Positions 21,009-35,700 of a stretch of DNA of 64,000 nt are shown piece after piece; the first letter of the stretch is position 1; the number at the start of each line of letters is the position of its first letter. The notes below the pieces were generated by a model. The model searched no databases and had not been told where the DNA came from. It saw nothing but the letters and a program-made list of their open reading frames with translations. Both the position numbers and the translations under genes were made by a program. Origin of the DNA: Rotaria sordida (taxonomy: Eukaryota > Rotifera > Eurotatoria > Philodinida > Philodinidae). The stretch covers positions 62,001 through 126,000 of the forward strand of contig CAJNOL010000495.1 of the NCBI GenBank assembly GCA_905250125.1, given 5' to 3'.

Positions 21009-22519
21009 ATGGTTTCAACATCATTATTTGATGATGGCCCAGAAATTGAATTTCCAACAGAAATCATGTGTTCTCGATTTTGTCCTATTACTCGAGATCT
21101 CTTCTTAGCCGGCGCAATTTCTGGACATTTGCACTGGTTTGAAAAAAAAAAAAGTTTTTCTTTTTTTGTAAAATCTTTTTTTGTTTTTTTTGTTGTTGAT
21201 AGGATAAAAATAAATGATGATGAAAATGAACAATCTATGTCAAATGAACGTTCAATGAAAGTTCATAAAAAATCAGTTCGTGCTATTGGATTAACACCTG
21301 ATGGTCAATCAATCATAACTGTATCTAAAGATAAATCAATTAAATTAAGATCAACAGAAACCGGAAAAATGATTACAAAATATAAACGAGCACACGAGTA
21401 TTTGATTTCATTTTTTGTTTTTTAATTTCTTTTCTAATTTTATAGTTCTCCTATAAATTGTTTATGTATCGTTGATAATTGTGTATTAGCAACAGGTGAT
21501 GATGATGGTTATGTTAAGGTAAATGAAAAGAAAAAAGAAAACTTTATTTAAAATAAATATAAATTTGAAAAAAAAAAGTTATGGGATTATAGACAAAAGA
21601 AATCTTTAGCTGAATTTCATGATTGTGATGATTATATTAGTGATTTAACTTGTGCAAATGATCGACGAACATTACTTACTACAAGGTAATTAATTAACAT
21701 CGCTTTGTTTTTTTTTTTTATTCTGAAAAATAATTTTGAAATATTTTAGTGGTGAAGGTACATTAACTGTTTATAATGTTCGAAAGAAAAAGTTGCAAAT
21801 ACAATCAGAATTAATGGATAGTGATTTAACAGCTTGTCAGATTGTTAAAGTAAAAAAAAAAAAAAATTTGATTTTTTTTTTGTTTTTTTGATTATCATAT
21901 TAAGTGTAAAAAACAAAAAAAAGAACATTTCGATTTAGGATGGAACTAAAGTAGTATGTAGTACAATGGAAGGTGTTTTATATTTTTTCAATTGGAAAGA
22001 ATTTGGTAATATGTCTGATCGATTTCCTGGTCATCCAGGTGGAATTGAATGTCTTACTTCACTTGATCAATCATTGATTGTTACTGGTTGTGAAGATGGA
22101 AAAATTCGGTTCGATTATTTTTTTTTAATTTATTTCTGTTTATTATATATTAATTTATTTTTAGTTGTCTTAGCCTTTATCCTCATCGAATAATGTCAAT
22201 CGTTGGTCGTACAGGTTCAATGCCAATTCAAACATTATCGACATCATGTGATACTGATTATCTTATTGGTACATCAACATCACAAGAAACTTTACAATTA
22301 ATTGATACTCAACAATTAAAAATAATATTAAATAAAAAGAAAAAGAAAAGTGGAAAACAACAAGATAATTCATTTTTTGCTGATTTAGAAATTAATGAAC
22401 AAACAGAATTTGATGATGAACAACAAAGATCTAGTGATGAAAGTGATAGTGACAGTGACGATGATGATGATGATATAAGAAAACCACCGAAAAAAAAGAA
22501 AAAAAAAGTTCATTTTTAA
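21009..22519 (+). CDS. WDR55: WD repeat-containing protein 55 homologue
   Basis: Seven exons (21009-21136, 21203-21397, 21446-21518, 21579-21685, 21750-21849, 21939-22108, 22165-22519) give 375 residues, near the size of vertebrate WDR55. WDR55 is a nucleolar WD40 beta-propeller protein needed for pre-rRNA processing in the families where it has been studied. Family-typical stretches are ITVSKDKSI, HDSPINCLCIVDN, LATGDDDGYVKLWD, EGVLYFFNWKEFGNMSDRF and the closing KKKKKSGKQQDNSFFADL. The C-terminus is an acidic Asp/Ser run followed by a lysine-rich tail, typical of nucleolar proteins. All junction phases agree. One donor is the weaker GTTCGA. No repeat is missing by inspection. Confidence 0.92.
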
Positions 22520-23586
22520 TTATTATTTCTTGTTTTCTTTCATTGTTAAATAAAATATTGAAATATGTTCAATATTACCACTATTGTTCAGATTAATAAT
22601 ACATTTTTAATCATCATTCTAAAGATTCGTTTTCTGATAATATGCATACAGATATATATATTCGGTGGTTGAAAAAAGTTTAACAACAACGTATTTTTTT
22701 TCTATAATGTTAAGCATCTAGCTCAAATTCAAATATTGATTTTAAGGTCCCCTCCCCTATAAAAATCGATCTCAGACTGGGTGCATGAAATTTTCAGGAT
22801 ATGTAGGAACTGAAGTGGAGAAGCTGTGGTAAAAATTTTCAGGCTTGTAGCATGACATTTGAAGGAGATATTCACCAAACAAGGGTAAAAAATGGCTCAT
22901 TTAGCAACTCAAATTTCTCTGTCCAGGCTAATTTTATATATTCTTACTTTTTATGCAAAAAAAAAAGAGTGACAAGTTCAACGTCTCAAAAAATATTCTA
23001 AAAACGAGCCAAAAATGGGTGTCCGTTCGTACATTGGTTTGCATATATAATAAAATCAAAGCTTAATTTAAAAAAAGGACTCTGTAGTGCTCTGCATCTC
23101 GACATGCTCTTTCAAACAAAAAAAAATTCAAATAAATAGAATGTAGATCCACTAAGAAAAAACAAAAAACATTTTTTAATTTTTTTCAAAATGAGATGCC
23201 AGAAAAAAAACCCATGCTGTTTTTGAAAGATCAGAGGATGGGTTATCTTTTCATGCATTTATCTTAATTTCGATATTTTTGACAAAAATTGACTTTTTTT
23301 CGAGAAGTGGAAAGGCATTAATAGCTAATTAAAAAGTATCAAAAAAATAGAAATTTATCAAAAAATCGATTAAATTTTGTTGAGAATTTTGTGCTCTTTA
23401 AAATGACATTATTAAAAAAATAGTATTTTGGGACCTGAAAACTATCATATCTGATTTTTTTAGAAACTTTACCATCATAGTTCATGCTATTAAATTCATT
23501 ATCGGGGTTTGAGAGTTAGGTGCGTAACATTACAGAAAAAAAAAAAATGTTGTTATTAAACTGTTTTCCATCGTCTTACATATAAA
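22520..23586. other. Intergenic, almost filled by a repeat element
   Basis: The 3' flank of WDR55 has AATAAA near 22548. The rest is the element at 22667-23570. WDR55 (plus) and the TMEM272-like gene (minus) converge here. Confidence 0.5.
22667..23570. mobile_element. MITE-like element, about 900 bp
   Basis: The left end (GAAAAAAGTTTAACAACAAC, then a T run and ATAATGTTAAGCATCTA) is matched inverted at the right end (TGCGTAACATTACAG, an A run, ATGTTGTTATTAAACTG). Terminal repeats are about 60 bp. The interior includes the CTCTGCATCTCGACATGCTC motif seen also near 1650 and 31650. No protein is encoded. Confidence 0.6.
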
Positions 23587-24354
23587 TTAATTAATTGAAA
23601 TGTTGATATCCAATTGTGCTTGATCAATGGTATTTTGAATAGAATTACATATATAACAGTTCAGTCGACAACAGATAACAAAAGTAAAAATATATTTAAT
23701 AATAATTGACCAGAATCCAAATAAATATACATTACGATTGCAATAGGTATTAGGAAATTCAATTGGATCAATATATTGAACATTCAGACTGGCGCTAAAC
23801 ACCCATACATTACCCTGTTTAAATGAGAGTATTAATTATGAATATTTAATCAAATAAACTTACAGCAATGAACCAAGCTAAAGCAAATAATAAGAAAAGT
23901 ATTGCAATAGTCAACATTACTTTAGAAAACATTCCTGCATCATAGAACACGATTTTTATGTTCTTTAGTGTAAGATTGTTAACCAATGGATATACAAAAG
24001 TCCACTAGAAAAAAATCATAGAAAAAAAACTAGACAAACTTATTCTATATAATATTTTACTCCAAACATAGCAAAAATCAAAATAATAATTGAGATAATA
24101 CCAGTAACAATAAGATAAATCGGAATATAATGATTCATTGAACATTCACTTTGATAGACAATACCAATAACAATTTCAATCATTGGTAAAATAATAAATA
24201 CACTTAAAGTCATAACAAATATGAAAAAATTGCTTAAATGAATCAAACATCGAGGACAACAAAAAATATTAGTTCTTTGAAGATTTTCAAAATTTGATTC
24301 TGTCATTGATGACGGAATGTTCACTGTTGTTGATAATGGCATTGGCAATTCCAT
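23587..24354 (-). CDS. Four-TM protein, TMEM272-like
   Basis: Three exons (24061-24354, 23864-24004, 23587-23814) all joined in phase 0 encode 220 residues. A soluble N-terminus of about 33 residues leads to a CCPRC motif, then four hydrophobic segments (about 40-60, 75-96, 125-147, 170-190). The last part reads LAWFIAGNVWVFSA, then TYCNRNVYLFGFW and CC, which fits animal TMEM272-like proteins (W-x-I-A-G-x-V-W, then YC-N-x4-Y-x-F-x-F-W). Function is not known for that family. The first-exon donor must be GGA|GTAAAA, since reading on hits a stop. It converges on WDR55. Confidence 0.8.
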
Positions 24355-25300
24355 TTGAATTATAATAAGACAAAAACAAAAAATGATCGTATTCGTATTT
24401 ATGTCTCAAAATAAATAACAAAAACTTTGATTCAACTATATTGTCAATAATAACCATATAATTTATTTCAAACCTATATTTTTTTCTTTTCTCACGTGAG
24501 AGAAAATCAAAATTATGTTGCAAAACGTTAAGAAAGAAAAACCTATTTCATAAATAATTATTTATTGAAAGACATTTTTTCGTTTTTTTTTTTATCGATT
24601 TTATCATTGGGCGTTTTGCGACGCTCCTATTGATTTTAGAGTATCTTATATATTTTCATGCCTATCATCGACTTTTGACAAGGACACAATCGTATAAAAT
24701 ATTTATATTAACACAATCAACTAAAATATGTTATCTCTATTATTCATCATTATAGTGTTTAGATATGAATCGATACGATATTTAATATAGAAAACTATTT
24801 TTATAACAATAATAAAAATAAATTTATTTTTAGATCTCAAATGATATTTATATATTTGAAATTAAAATTTAATTTTTTGAACAATAATACAGAACATTAA
24901 TATTATGAAATATTCACTTAATTTTTTTTCTTCTTTAGTTCTTAATTATATAATTCATTTGAAAATATTTTCCATCGAGAGTCAAATAATTTTTACTATC
25001 TATATCAAGTTAATACACCTGAACAATTATTCCAAGTGTCTTTCATCTTTTTCGACAAGTATAAACACAGTTTGTATAGTCGATAGATTCTATTTGCTTT
25101 TTTTTTTCTTCTATTGACTTTTCTAATGACTTCTAACACCAATAGCAAGTATCTTTGAAATAAAAAAAAGTTCAAACATATTTTTTTTTCTCTCCATTCT
25201 GTTCTAAATAAATATCTCTTTACTGTTAGTCACAACATCCTGAATAAGTCACACACACACACACTTCATTTCTTTTTGTACATTTCAAAAAAAGTAAACG
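24355..25300. other. Intergenic between two divergent genes
   Basis: AT-rich, with a short CA run near 25252-25264. No exon or inverted repeat was recognised. It should hold promoters for both flanking genes. Confidence 0.4.
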
Positions 25301-25718
25301 ATGAACATTATAAATAATTCTCTATCAATCTTTCCTTCTTCATCATCATTTGGATTCAATCATAATCATCAAGAATTTAATGAAGATAATACAAATAAAA
25401 TATCTTCATCTACATCATTAGATATGATGGATTGTAAAAATAATAATTTTCCATCAATGATGATTATTAATGATCAACAAGATGAAAGTATGAATGAAGA
25501 TAAAGATAGTTTTCATCGTGAGTCGAATTTTTATTTTTATATTTATATTTATTCATTTATTGTATTAGATACCATTATGTTCTATTCATTTTTTGTTCAA
25601 TTTAGAAAATATGAATGATTTAAATTTTTGTAATGTTTATTTTTCTTTTTGTAACCGTAAAAAAGAAAAGAATTTGATGTCCAAAAATTCTGAATTCTTT
25701 ACCAGTCGACTAGAATGA
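25301..25718 (+). CDS. Short Ser/Asn-rich protein, possibly incomplete
   Basis: Two exons (25301-25517, 25606-25718) joined in phase 1 across GTGAGT...TTTAG encode 109 residues from a clear ATG. The first exon is low-complexity: Ser, Asn, His and Met rich with acidic runs (IINDQQDESMNEDKDSF). The second is short and ends at TGA. The protein resembles the disordered N-terminus of a regulator more than a complete domain. The 100-base gap at 25910-26009 follows, so further exons may be missing and the terminal exon could be a mis-splice. No family recognised. Confidence 0.4.
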
Positions 25719-26715
25719 ATTTTAAGTCATGACAAAATATAGTTCAAAGAAAAAAAAAAAAGTAATTTTTGTCTTTTAATGATGACAAAAAAAAACTTAA
25801 TTTTTTAATATAGGTATGCATAGATTTATGTAATGAATATAAGTGCAAAATGCATTCGAAAAATGATTGTTCTATCTCTCTGAGTTAAGAGAAAACGAAA
25901 GAATATTTTNNNNNNNNNNNNNNNNNNNNNNNNNNNNNNNNNNNNNNNNNNNNNNNNNNNNNNNNNNNNNNNNNNNNNNNNNNNNNNNNNNNNNNNNNNN
26001 NNNNNNNNNAGCCGTTTATCTAATTGCATTGAATAAATTTTTAACGCTTGAATGAGCAAGCATATCGAGTACGAATAATTGATGTACAAGCAAATGTTTG
26101 ATAAAATATTTGACAACATGCAAAATCTTCAATTCTCTCGAATTCGTCAGTATTATCTAACTTATCAGTTGAAAAATCAAAAACTTTTCAATACAAAGAC
26201 ATATTTTACTTTTTTTCAATTTTAATAATAGTAAATGTCGATGATTATTATTGCAAAAGAAAAATTCTTAAGAATAATTGATGATGAATAAGAAAAGCTA
26301 GACAAGAGCATTTTCTTTAATATAAAGAAAATCTTTTAATGTAACGACAATTTTATCTTATTCTTTATTTTGCTATTCATGATAGAAATGTTTTAGCCAA
26401 TAGAAGAATTACATTAGATTTTCGAAACATAATTTAGTGGCAATACTCAACAACTTTTGAAAGTTTTATATTTTGTTCAAGATTCAGTCTATTGTAATAT
26501 TAAATTAGCCCAATCCAGCCTATTAAAACCTCTGAATTAAGTGCTATGTTATTGAAATAATACAATAAATATTATATTGCGAATATCGAAAGAATAAATG
26601 AGTTTTATTTCTAATGATTTTCAATCATTTTAAATTTTATGATGAAATAAAATTACATTTATAAATAAAAAAGAAAGCTAGTTTATTATTATTTAATAAA
26701 TAAAAAGAAATATGA
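25719..26715. other. Intergenic with assembly gap
   Basis: A run of 100 N at 25910-26009. Nothing coding was recognised on either side before the stop of the GH31 gene at 26716. Confidence 0.6.
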
Positions 26716-29700
26716 TTAAGAAATAATAAATTTATGTGTTTGCGATAAATTTAAAGCTAATTCTTTCATTTGAAAAATATTTAATGTTGAATTAAATGTC
26801 CATTGAATATTTGATAATTCTTGTTCATTCCATTGAATTTGTTTTGGTTGATTTTTTAAACCATAAATTGTAATATTATCTAATTTAATACGATCATCCA
26901 TTTTTTTATATTTATATGTCCATGGTTCAATTATTAAACGTTGTTTATCATAATTAAAATTAAAATAATTATATTTTGATGTTTGATATGTATTAACTGT
27001 TTCTCCATCATCCCAAAATAAATTTCCTTGAGCTTTTTCTTGTTTATCAAGTGCAATAATTAAATTCATTGGATTTAATCGTGATTTAACTGTATTCATA
27101 GCTGATTGTTGACGTGGTAAAATTGCTCCACCACGTAAAAATAATGGTAAATAATCATAATCAGCTGAAACATTAATATATCCAAGTTTTAATTGTTCTT
27201 CACCTGTATAATAATTAAACCATCGTTCATTTGATGATGGTAAATAAACATATTTTGTTGTATGATTTTCATAAATAACAGGAGCTATTAATAAATAAGA
27301 ACCCCATAAAAATTGTTCATCAATTGACCAACATATTGAATCAGTTGGAAATTCATGTGCCATTGAACGAACAACAGTACCACCTGTAATATGAACACGA
27401 TGAAAAAGTGTATATAAATATGGAATTAATGTATAACGTATTTCAACAACACGACGATTTGAATCAACAATATTTGAAGAAAAACTTCCAGGATCTTGAT
27501 CAATAAATCTTATTGCATTATGATTACGAAAAAATGGATTAAATGCACCTAATTGCATCCATCGTTGACACATTTGTTCTGTTCGATTTTCAAAAAATCC
27601 ACAAATATCAGCACCTACATATGGAATACCAAATAAATTAAATTCAAGCATTCCAATTATATTATATTTAAGATGTGGCCATGCAGCTGTATTATCACCT
27701 AACCAATGACCAGAATATGCACCAGATGTTGGAAATGTTGATCGACTTATTACAATTGATCGTTTTTTTCCTAAAGCTCGTAGAGCATCTAATGTTGGTA
27801 ATGTTTCTGACCATCCATATAGATTATGTACATCATAATGATTATAAATTTTTCCTTGACCATCTTTTTGTTCAGCAATCATACAAAGAGTTTTGTCAGA
27901 TAAATAATCACCATGTATAGCTGTTTTATATCGAGGACTTTCTAATGCTTCTTCCATAGGACAATGAAGATTCCAAGGTTCTGCATGTGGCCAATTCCAT
28001 GGTTGTAATTTATTTGTATCAAAATTTGCTGGTTCACTAAAATATTTTTTTTATTATTATCAAAATAAAAAGAAAATTCAATGAAATGTGTTGATTTTCG
28101 ATTTATATTAAAACAAAACTCGTTGAATACAATTGTCTATAATGGAAGACGATCGGAAGCTATCTCAGTGGCTTTCAATTTAGGTTATGACTTCTTAGAG
28201 TTACAAGAAGTACTGCAAAATTGTTATTTCTAATGTAGAACGAAATTGATTGAGATTTAGAGAAAACGACTATATTCTATTGTATATCATGAGAGATAAT
28301 TCAATTAGAAAATCATAGATTTAAAAGCTACCTATATCATTTTGTATAACAGTTCGCGACGCGTCCAATGGTATGTAGAACAATTGTAATTTTACAAAGC
28401 TTTGATGTAATGAGATCATTGCACTGATCGATGGATACTATACAATCTTATGGTACTTGTGAAGGTTGTGACACCAACATATCCGAAAATCAATTTATGC
28501 AAAGTTCTTTCTAAAAGTAATTTCTACAGAGAGTTAATTGCTGTTGAATCTTGTATATTTGATAACTTATCTAATTGCTTCTTTCGTATCCAACACGAAC
28601 CACTTTAATCATCTTCTCTGAAATTTCGATTTAGGAATGCTTCAGTGTACACGACGTTTTCGCTTTGAACATGATGTTACCCAACGTACAACTTTCCGAG
28701 AGATTGTGCATCAGTCAGTTCTACAACTTTTGAATTTTACTGTTACTTGAATTGAAGAGCCTCGTAGTCAAATCGCTGCATCACTGCCCACAAAAAAAGA
28801 GACTTGTTCTACGTTCGTTTTCCAATATAACACTACCTCAGTTTTCTATTATTCATCGTTTTTCTAAGGAAATTTTTACTAGGTAAAAATCAGCATATGG
28901 TGTTCTATTGATTGGCACATATTGGTCCTTTGAAAATGCCAAAAAAACTTTTGGAATTCAGACTCCTAGACGAGGATACGGCAACTGATTCATACAAGTG
29001 TCTTCTGATCTCCTATGTTTCTTGCAATTTTAGCTTTTTAAGCAGCCATTACGATTATGGTATACAGTTATATACAATGCAGAAGATATGGATGATCATT
29101 ACTTGGTGAAAATTTCCTTAGCGAAATGGTGAATAACAGAAAACTGGGATACCATTATGTTGCTACAAGAACGTAAAATAGGTCTTTTCTGGGGAGTTAT
29201 ATAGCAGTTCGAACATGAAATCCTTCAATTTAGGAACCAGTAAAATTCAGAAGTCGTAGAACTGGATGATGTACAATTTCTCGGAGAATTACACGCTGGT
29301 TATGGCATGTTCTGAGCCACAACATCGTGTACATTGAAGCGTTCCTAAACTAAAATTTCAGAAAAGATGGCTAAAGCTGTCTGTGTTGGGTATGAAGGAA
29401 GCAATGAGGTGAGTTATTAAATATACAATATTCAGTAGCAGCCAAGCCTTTATAGAATTGACTTTTAGAAAGAACTTTGTATAAGTTGATTTGTAGATAT
29501 GCTGATATCACAGCCTTCACAAGTACCATAACATTGTATAGTGTCCATCAGGCAGTATATGAAGTCTCGTAATATCAAAGCTTGGTGAAAATGCTATTTC
29601 CTACATATCATTGGATATGCTGGAAACTGCTTTACAAAATGATGTAGGTAGCTTTTCAATTTAAAGATGACGGTCAAATCCTAAAGGATCTTTAACGTAT

Positions 29701-32700
29701 ATGTCGTTATATATTCAAAAATCGTCTTGACACATACACTCTCGTTTACGAAACTATAATCAAGATAAATATTTTCTGCAGTTCTCTAACTGATATAGCT
29801 TAATTATCGTTTTACATCTATACATATTAACTGTTTAATATTATTAATATTTCACATTTAAATAACTGTTGTATTCACCTTTTTTTTGTCATAGTTATTA
29901 TCAATTCAAGAATTAATGAATCAAATTGAATTATTTAATAAAAAAAAAAATGTTAAAAACTTACTTCATATCAATCCATAGACCATCAAATTTTATTTTT
30001 TTATGATACTTTATTATTTGAGTTTTCCACCAATCTTTAGCTGGTGGATACAAATAATCGGGAAATACTGTTTTACCTAAAATAAAAGAAAGAGAATTAT
30101 AAAAAGAGATTCTACACATTCTAAACAAACCATATGGCCAAACATATCCAAGCATATTTCTATTATGAGTTTCGTTGACTTGAGGATTTTTTCTTTCTGG
30201 CCATTTAATCCAAATATCTGTTTTTTGTCCTTCAGTAAAAACATCATATTTTGGTTCTTCAGAATCGATAGCTGGATCAAGTATTGTTATAAATTTCATT
30301 CCTTGTTGATGTAACCAATCAATATATTCAGGTAAACCTTTAAAACGTAATGGATCCCAAGTGAAATCAAGTTGTTGTCGAAAATAATCAATATCACCAT
30401 ACCTAAACAAAACAAAAAAGAATTTGATAAAAAAACAAAAACTAAATAAATTTTCCTTACAAAATATCAACTGGAATTTTTCCATCTAAAGTTCTTTTCA
30501 TAGCTGCTTTCATATTTTCAAGTGTATCATAACCATATCGACAAAGTTGAAAACCTAATGCCCAATAAGGTGGCATATAAGGATAACCAATAACTAATTG
30601 ATATTGTCGAATTACATCTTCAGGACGTGGTCCAGCAAAAAAGAATATATCTAATATTCCTCCAATTGTTCGATATGTAAGTAATGATTGATCATTTTCA
30701 AATTCATCTAATTTATAATCTTGTGCATTTGAATTAAGTATAAGTACACCAAATGCTTGTCCATCACGTTCAATTGCCATATAAAATGGATGTGTACCAT
30801 ATAAATTTTCATTTTGTCCCAATGGTGGTTGATCACGAGCAAATATTCCATAACGAGAAGAATTTCTTAATATATGTCGAAATGACAGATGAGTATTTTC
30901 GCCAAAACCTTTCAAACAAAAAAAAATATGTTGTAGTTGTCAAATGAAATTTTCATTTCACTCGTACTACATAACTGCTAAGTTACATCGTACATTAGAT
31001 TGCTAACATTATCTCATATAAAATTGTTTAAGAATAAAAAGATTCGATTGCATGATACTTATTTGACTTCAAGAAAAACATTGAGAGTCATTCGAAGTTC
31101 AGAAAGAAACTTTTTAGTAAATAAAGTAGATATTTGAATAATCTGTAATGTTCATGCTCATCATCCAAAGATGATAATATTCAATTCAATTGACTATTTG
31201 TTTAAACCTCATCGAAAACAGTCAATTTTCATCAAATGCATGGGAAGATAGCCCGAGGTCTGATCTTTTATCGATGACATGATTTTTTTATTTGGCACTT
31301 CATTTTTTTTTTCAAAAATTTCCATCATTTTCTGCTTGAAAAATATAGTGTTTTCAGACAACATGGAAAATCTTTTTCACTTTTTTTGCTGTTTATATTT
31401 CTTTTGATTGCACATCCCAGAATTTTTGAAGGAGCTTCATTGTAGCCAATGGCTGTTTTTTTTTCGTTTGAAAAACGATGTCAAGATGCAGGATATGACA
31501 CAACTCGTTTTTTGAATTAACTAAGCTGCGTTACTATTATATAGAAGACTACTTTTATAATTAGAGCGCCATTTTTGGGACATTGAACTGTTCACCCATG
31601 TTCAATCCTTAAAAAGTAAGGATTTAAACAAAAAAATGGCTTTGTCATGTCCTGCATTCTGACATCATTCTTTCAAGAAAGAAAACAAACAAGTCTATAG
31701 AATGAAGGCCCGCAGAGAATTTCAGATTGCCAAATGAGCTATTTTTGATCCTTGTTTGTTGAATATCTCCTGAAAACTGCATGACATAAGATTGAAAATT
31801 TTAACATAACCTTTCCACTACAGTTCTAATACATCCGGAAAATTTCATACGATTCGAATATATAATACATGTAAATAAAGAAATACTCATATGATCATCG
31901 ACTTTTACATAATTTATAAAGAATTTACATGTACTATAAGAACAATTCGTTGCTATTGGAAATGAAATTAGAACTATAAAACTAAAAAAAAAAAATTATT
32001 GTATATTCTACATTAAGATTAATAGAGATATCATCCTTCAGAAATCGAAGCGAATAAGAAGTATTTATATACAAATTTTCAAGTCTTCATTATCAACAGT
32101 AGATGAACGTCGATTGTAGAGTTCGACAAATTCAGTTTAGATCGCGAGAACTGTTCAAAAAAGTTCTTTTCATAGGAACTAATCTGTCCGAGCAATTTTT
32201 GTTCGATTTTTGTGAGAAAAGCACTTCTGAATATAAAAAGTATTGTTCTGTTACTAAAATATCGATCTCAAAATGGAATAAAATTTTTCAGACAGTTCAG
32301 TTCAAACAGTTTGTTCGCTCATTTGATCTAAACTTTGAACTGTGAGTTGATCAATCTCTAATCAATTATAATTTTACCATAAACATTTGTTGATGGAATA
32401 GTTGTTATAAATTGAATAAATTGATTATCATAAACAAATCCATGAGCAAAATATGATGTATCAAATATAATAGTTTGAGTATCTGTACGTCTAACACGAA
32501 AACCTGCTTGTTCAAATGATGTTTCTGTCATTTCAAATTGAATTTTTGCTTTATCTGATGAAGATACTGGAGTTGGTCGCCATTTAATAGGTACAGGAAC
32601 TTCATATCGATCTTTTTCTGCATCTCGAATTGTTAATCGTATCATATCTGTACCTGAAACACTAATTTGTACATTTAAATGATCACTATCATGACCATAC

Positions 32701-35700
32701 ATTGAAAATTCATTCGCTTCTGTTGTAACTAATTCTTTAACATTTGATGGACGTAGACGACGATAATAACGATAACGTACACTTGGCTGTTTCGATGGAG
32801 CAAGATTAGGTTTTACAGAATGACGTGTAAGATTATATTGTATAATAGCATCTGATATTTGTTCTGCTGTTGAATTTATATTATAACCACCTTTTTCAAT
32901 AGGAACATAACAAGATGGATGATCTACATTTGTTATTCCATCGTAATTACATCCACGAGCGAAACAAGCATAACTTGTTAGATCTAAACAAAATATAATT
33001 TAAATGTGAGGAAAAAACGAAAGAAAACAAAAATTTTTTTTTTTCTTTTTTACCTGGATCAGGAAAACAATTTACACGATGTTTTGGATCTGTTGAAACA
33101 CTTTTTGGTATTTCAATAATTATTGATTCTGTATTTGACCATGTTAATGTATAATTTTTATTCATTGATAATGCAAAACCTGTAAAATCAACAATTTGTG
33201 TAGATGATCGAGTTTTAGGATAAAATTGTTTATTATTAATATTGATTGTTGATGGCATATTTTGTAATCCATAAATAGTTATTTTATCTAAAGTTAAATT
33301 TGACATATGAGAATAATTATTTTCAATAATATTTATTGTTAATTGTTGATCTAATGATGACCATTTAAATTTTGCATAATAATATGATTTTGTTTTAATT
33401 GTATCAATTGATTCACCATCATCATAAAATAAATCACCTTCAGCATCACCAGTTTTATTTAAAATAATTATTAAACCAAATGGATTTTCTCTATTAAAAA
33501 AATACTATTCAAAAAAACAAAAAAAAATAATATTTAATATTTTACCGTGAATATTTTGTATTATTTGCATATTCTTGTGTAGGAATAATTGATCCACTTC
33601 TTAATAATATCGGAATTGTATCTAATGGTGCTGAAATATTAATAAATTGTTTTGGATAAAGATATTGATCACCTGTTTCATAATTATACCATTCAGTTGA
33701 AGGAATATAAACTTGAACTTGTCGTGCATCTTCATCAGTAACGGGAGCTATCATTATATTAGCTCCTATAAGAAATTGAAGGTAAATATCAAGTGCTATT
33801 CTATCTTTAGGATATTCATGAAATAGAGGTCGAATTACAGTTGAACCGATTGTATGAGCCTTATAAAATAATGTATAATAATATGGAAGAAGTGTATAAC
33901 GAATACGAAGTGCTTTTATCATTATAGAAAGAGCAGATGATGACCAAACAGCTGGATCTTGATCAGGTGTTTTCCATATATTATGCTAAATTTAAAATAA
34001 ATTAAAAAAATAATCTTATGTCTGAAAATATCAATTCTTCAATTATATATAAGGCAATTGTTGATTGCTTTTATCTTAAAATATATGGCATGATGAAAGC
34101 ATAAATTATTGACAAATTACCGACTTAAATATTTCTTTTTTTTTATTTCCACATAAAAATATGAAAATCTTAGAAAACGAAATTATCTAATGTCAACTGA
34201 TGTTAAAATATTAACAGCTTTAATTCTTCATGTTTATCTCGATCAACTTCGTGCGCGGTTTGACATAAAAACAATATTTAAAAAAAACAAACCCGACGTT
34301 TTTTCCATCCTTCGTATACATGAACAAGTAAAGGATCAAGATTTTAGCTATTTATTCGCTACTCTTAGACAAAAAAAAAACTCCATGTACAGTTATATCT
34401 TGTTGCTGTATTTCTCATCTGAGGAGCAGCGAATCTACAATGATATATAACCAGGCCAGACAAAAAATAAAAGGTTGGATCTAAACCCGACAAAATCAAT
34501 ACAACTTTGGATCCAGGTCCGGATCTGGAAGGACTCGTAGCTCCCTAACACATACCATTCTGGAGACATGACTTTTTTAACGGACAGTCTATAAATACTG
34601 GGATAGTTTGATTTTCCTTTATTGTTCAAGGGTACCATTCTGAGATTCATTTGATACAGACATTTTTTGCTCTACAAAAAAGTGGACTTGCTTTTTTAAA
34701 TAAGTATTTCTTGTCAATGAAATATTGAGAGGATTGATAGTTGTCTCACTACCCAATTGCAATCTCTTGATATTTTCTCCGAACATCTAATGATTTGTTG
34801 AAGCTTGTGCTCATTAAATTCAGTACTAAATGTAAAGTATTTAGTATCAATAGATAGAGAATTTTATACTCTATGCTCTCAAGATCTCCACAAGGCTTTT
34901 GATGGTGTCGTTCAGGTGCAAAAGAGGCTTGGAACTAAAACCACCTAGTGGTATTTTGTTTTGAATATACTTTCGAAACTTGTGTTTTCAAAACATAGCA
35001 TACCTTGTGAAACGGTTTATCATTATATCATCGGATGCACAACTTAATTCTGAACAAAATGATGTAACATTTAAACCAAAAAACGAAAATCTTTAGATTG
35101 TTCCTAACGATATAGAGCTGTCAGAAAGAATCTTTTTTTGCGTCATTTTCTAATCCTTGCTTGAAAAATTGTTCTTCTAGTTATTCTTTCTAACATTGCT
35201 AGATGCAACATTTCATGATGCAGCTTGCAGTATATTTCGAATTTCGACAAAACTGTTATTTAAATATATATTTAATAATTGTTTTGTTTTGTAATAGTTG
35301 CAGTTTAATGACTGTGTAGTTGTCAATTGTTTCGGTTTTTCTGTGGCAGAAGAAATTTATTTCAAGAACAAAGTCGATAAATTCGCTATTGAATGAGGTT
35401 AGTATGCTGTCTTCAAAAGATCAAAATCAAAGTGTTCCATTCTTTATAGGCTATTCATTACTTATGATATTTTTTCTTTCGGTATTTCTATGACTAATTG
35501 TTAATAATAAATAAATAAATTTAGATTTTACTTTTTAAGATTAATTGATATGATAACAAAAACTTACGTTTCGTGAAAATGGATAAAATGCTCCAACTTG
35601 CATCCAACTAGGAAAAAAAATTCGAAATTAATTTCAAGAAGAAAAATAAAATTTTTAGTTTACCGAATACACATTTCTTCAGTTGGTGTTTTATCAAATC

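Noticed and set aside
27675..27920. Plus-strand frame opposite the GH31 terminal exon
   Set aside because: Antisense shadow of a strongly supported exon.
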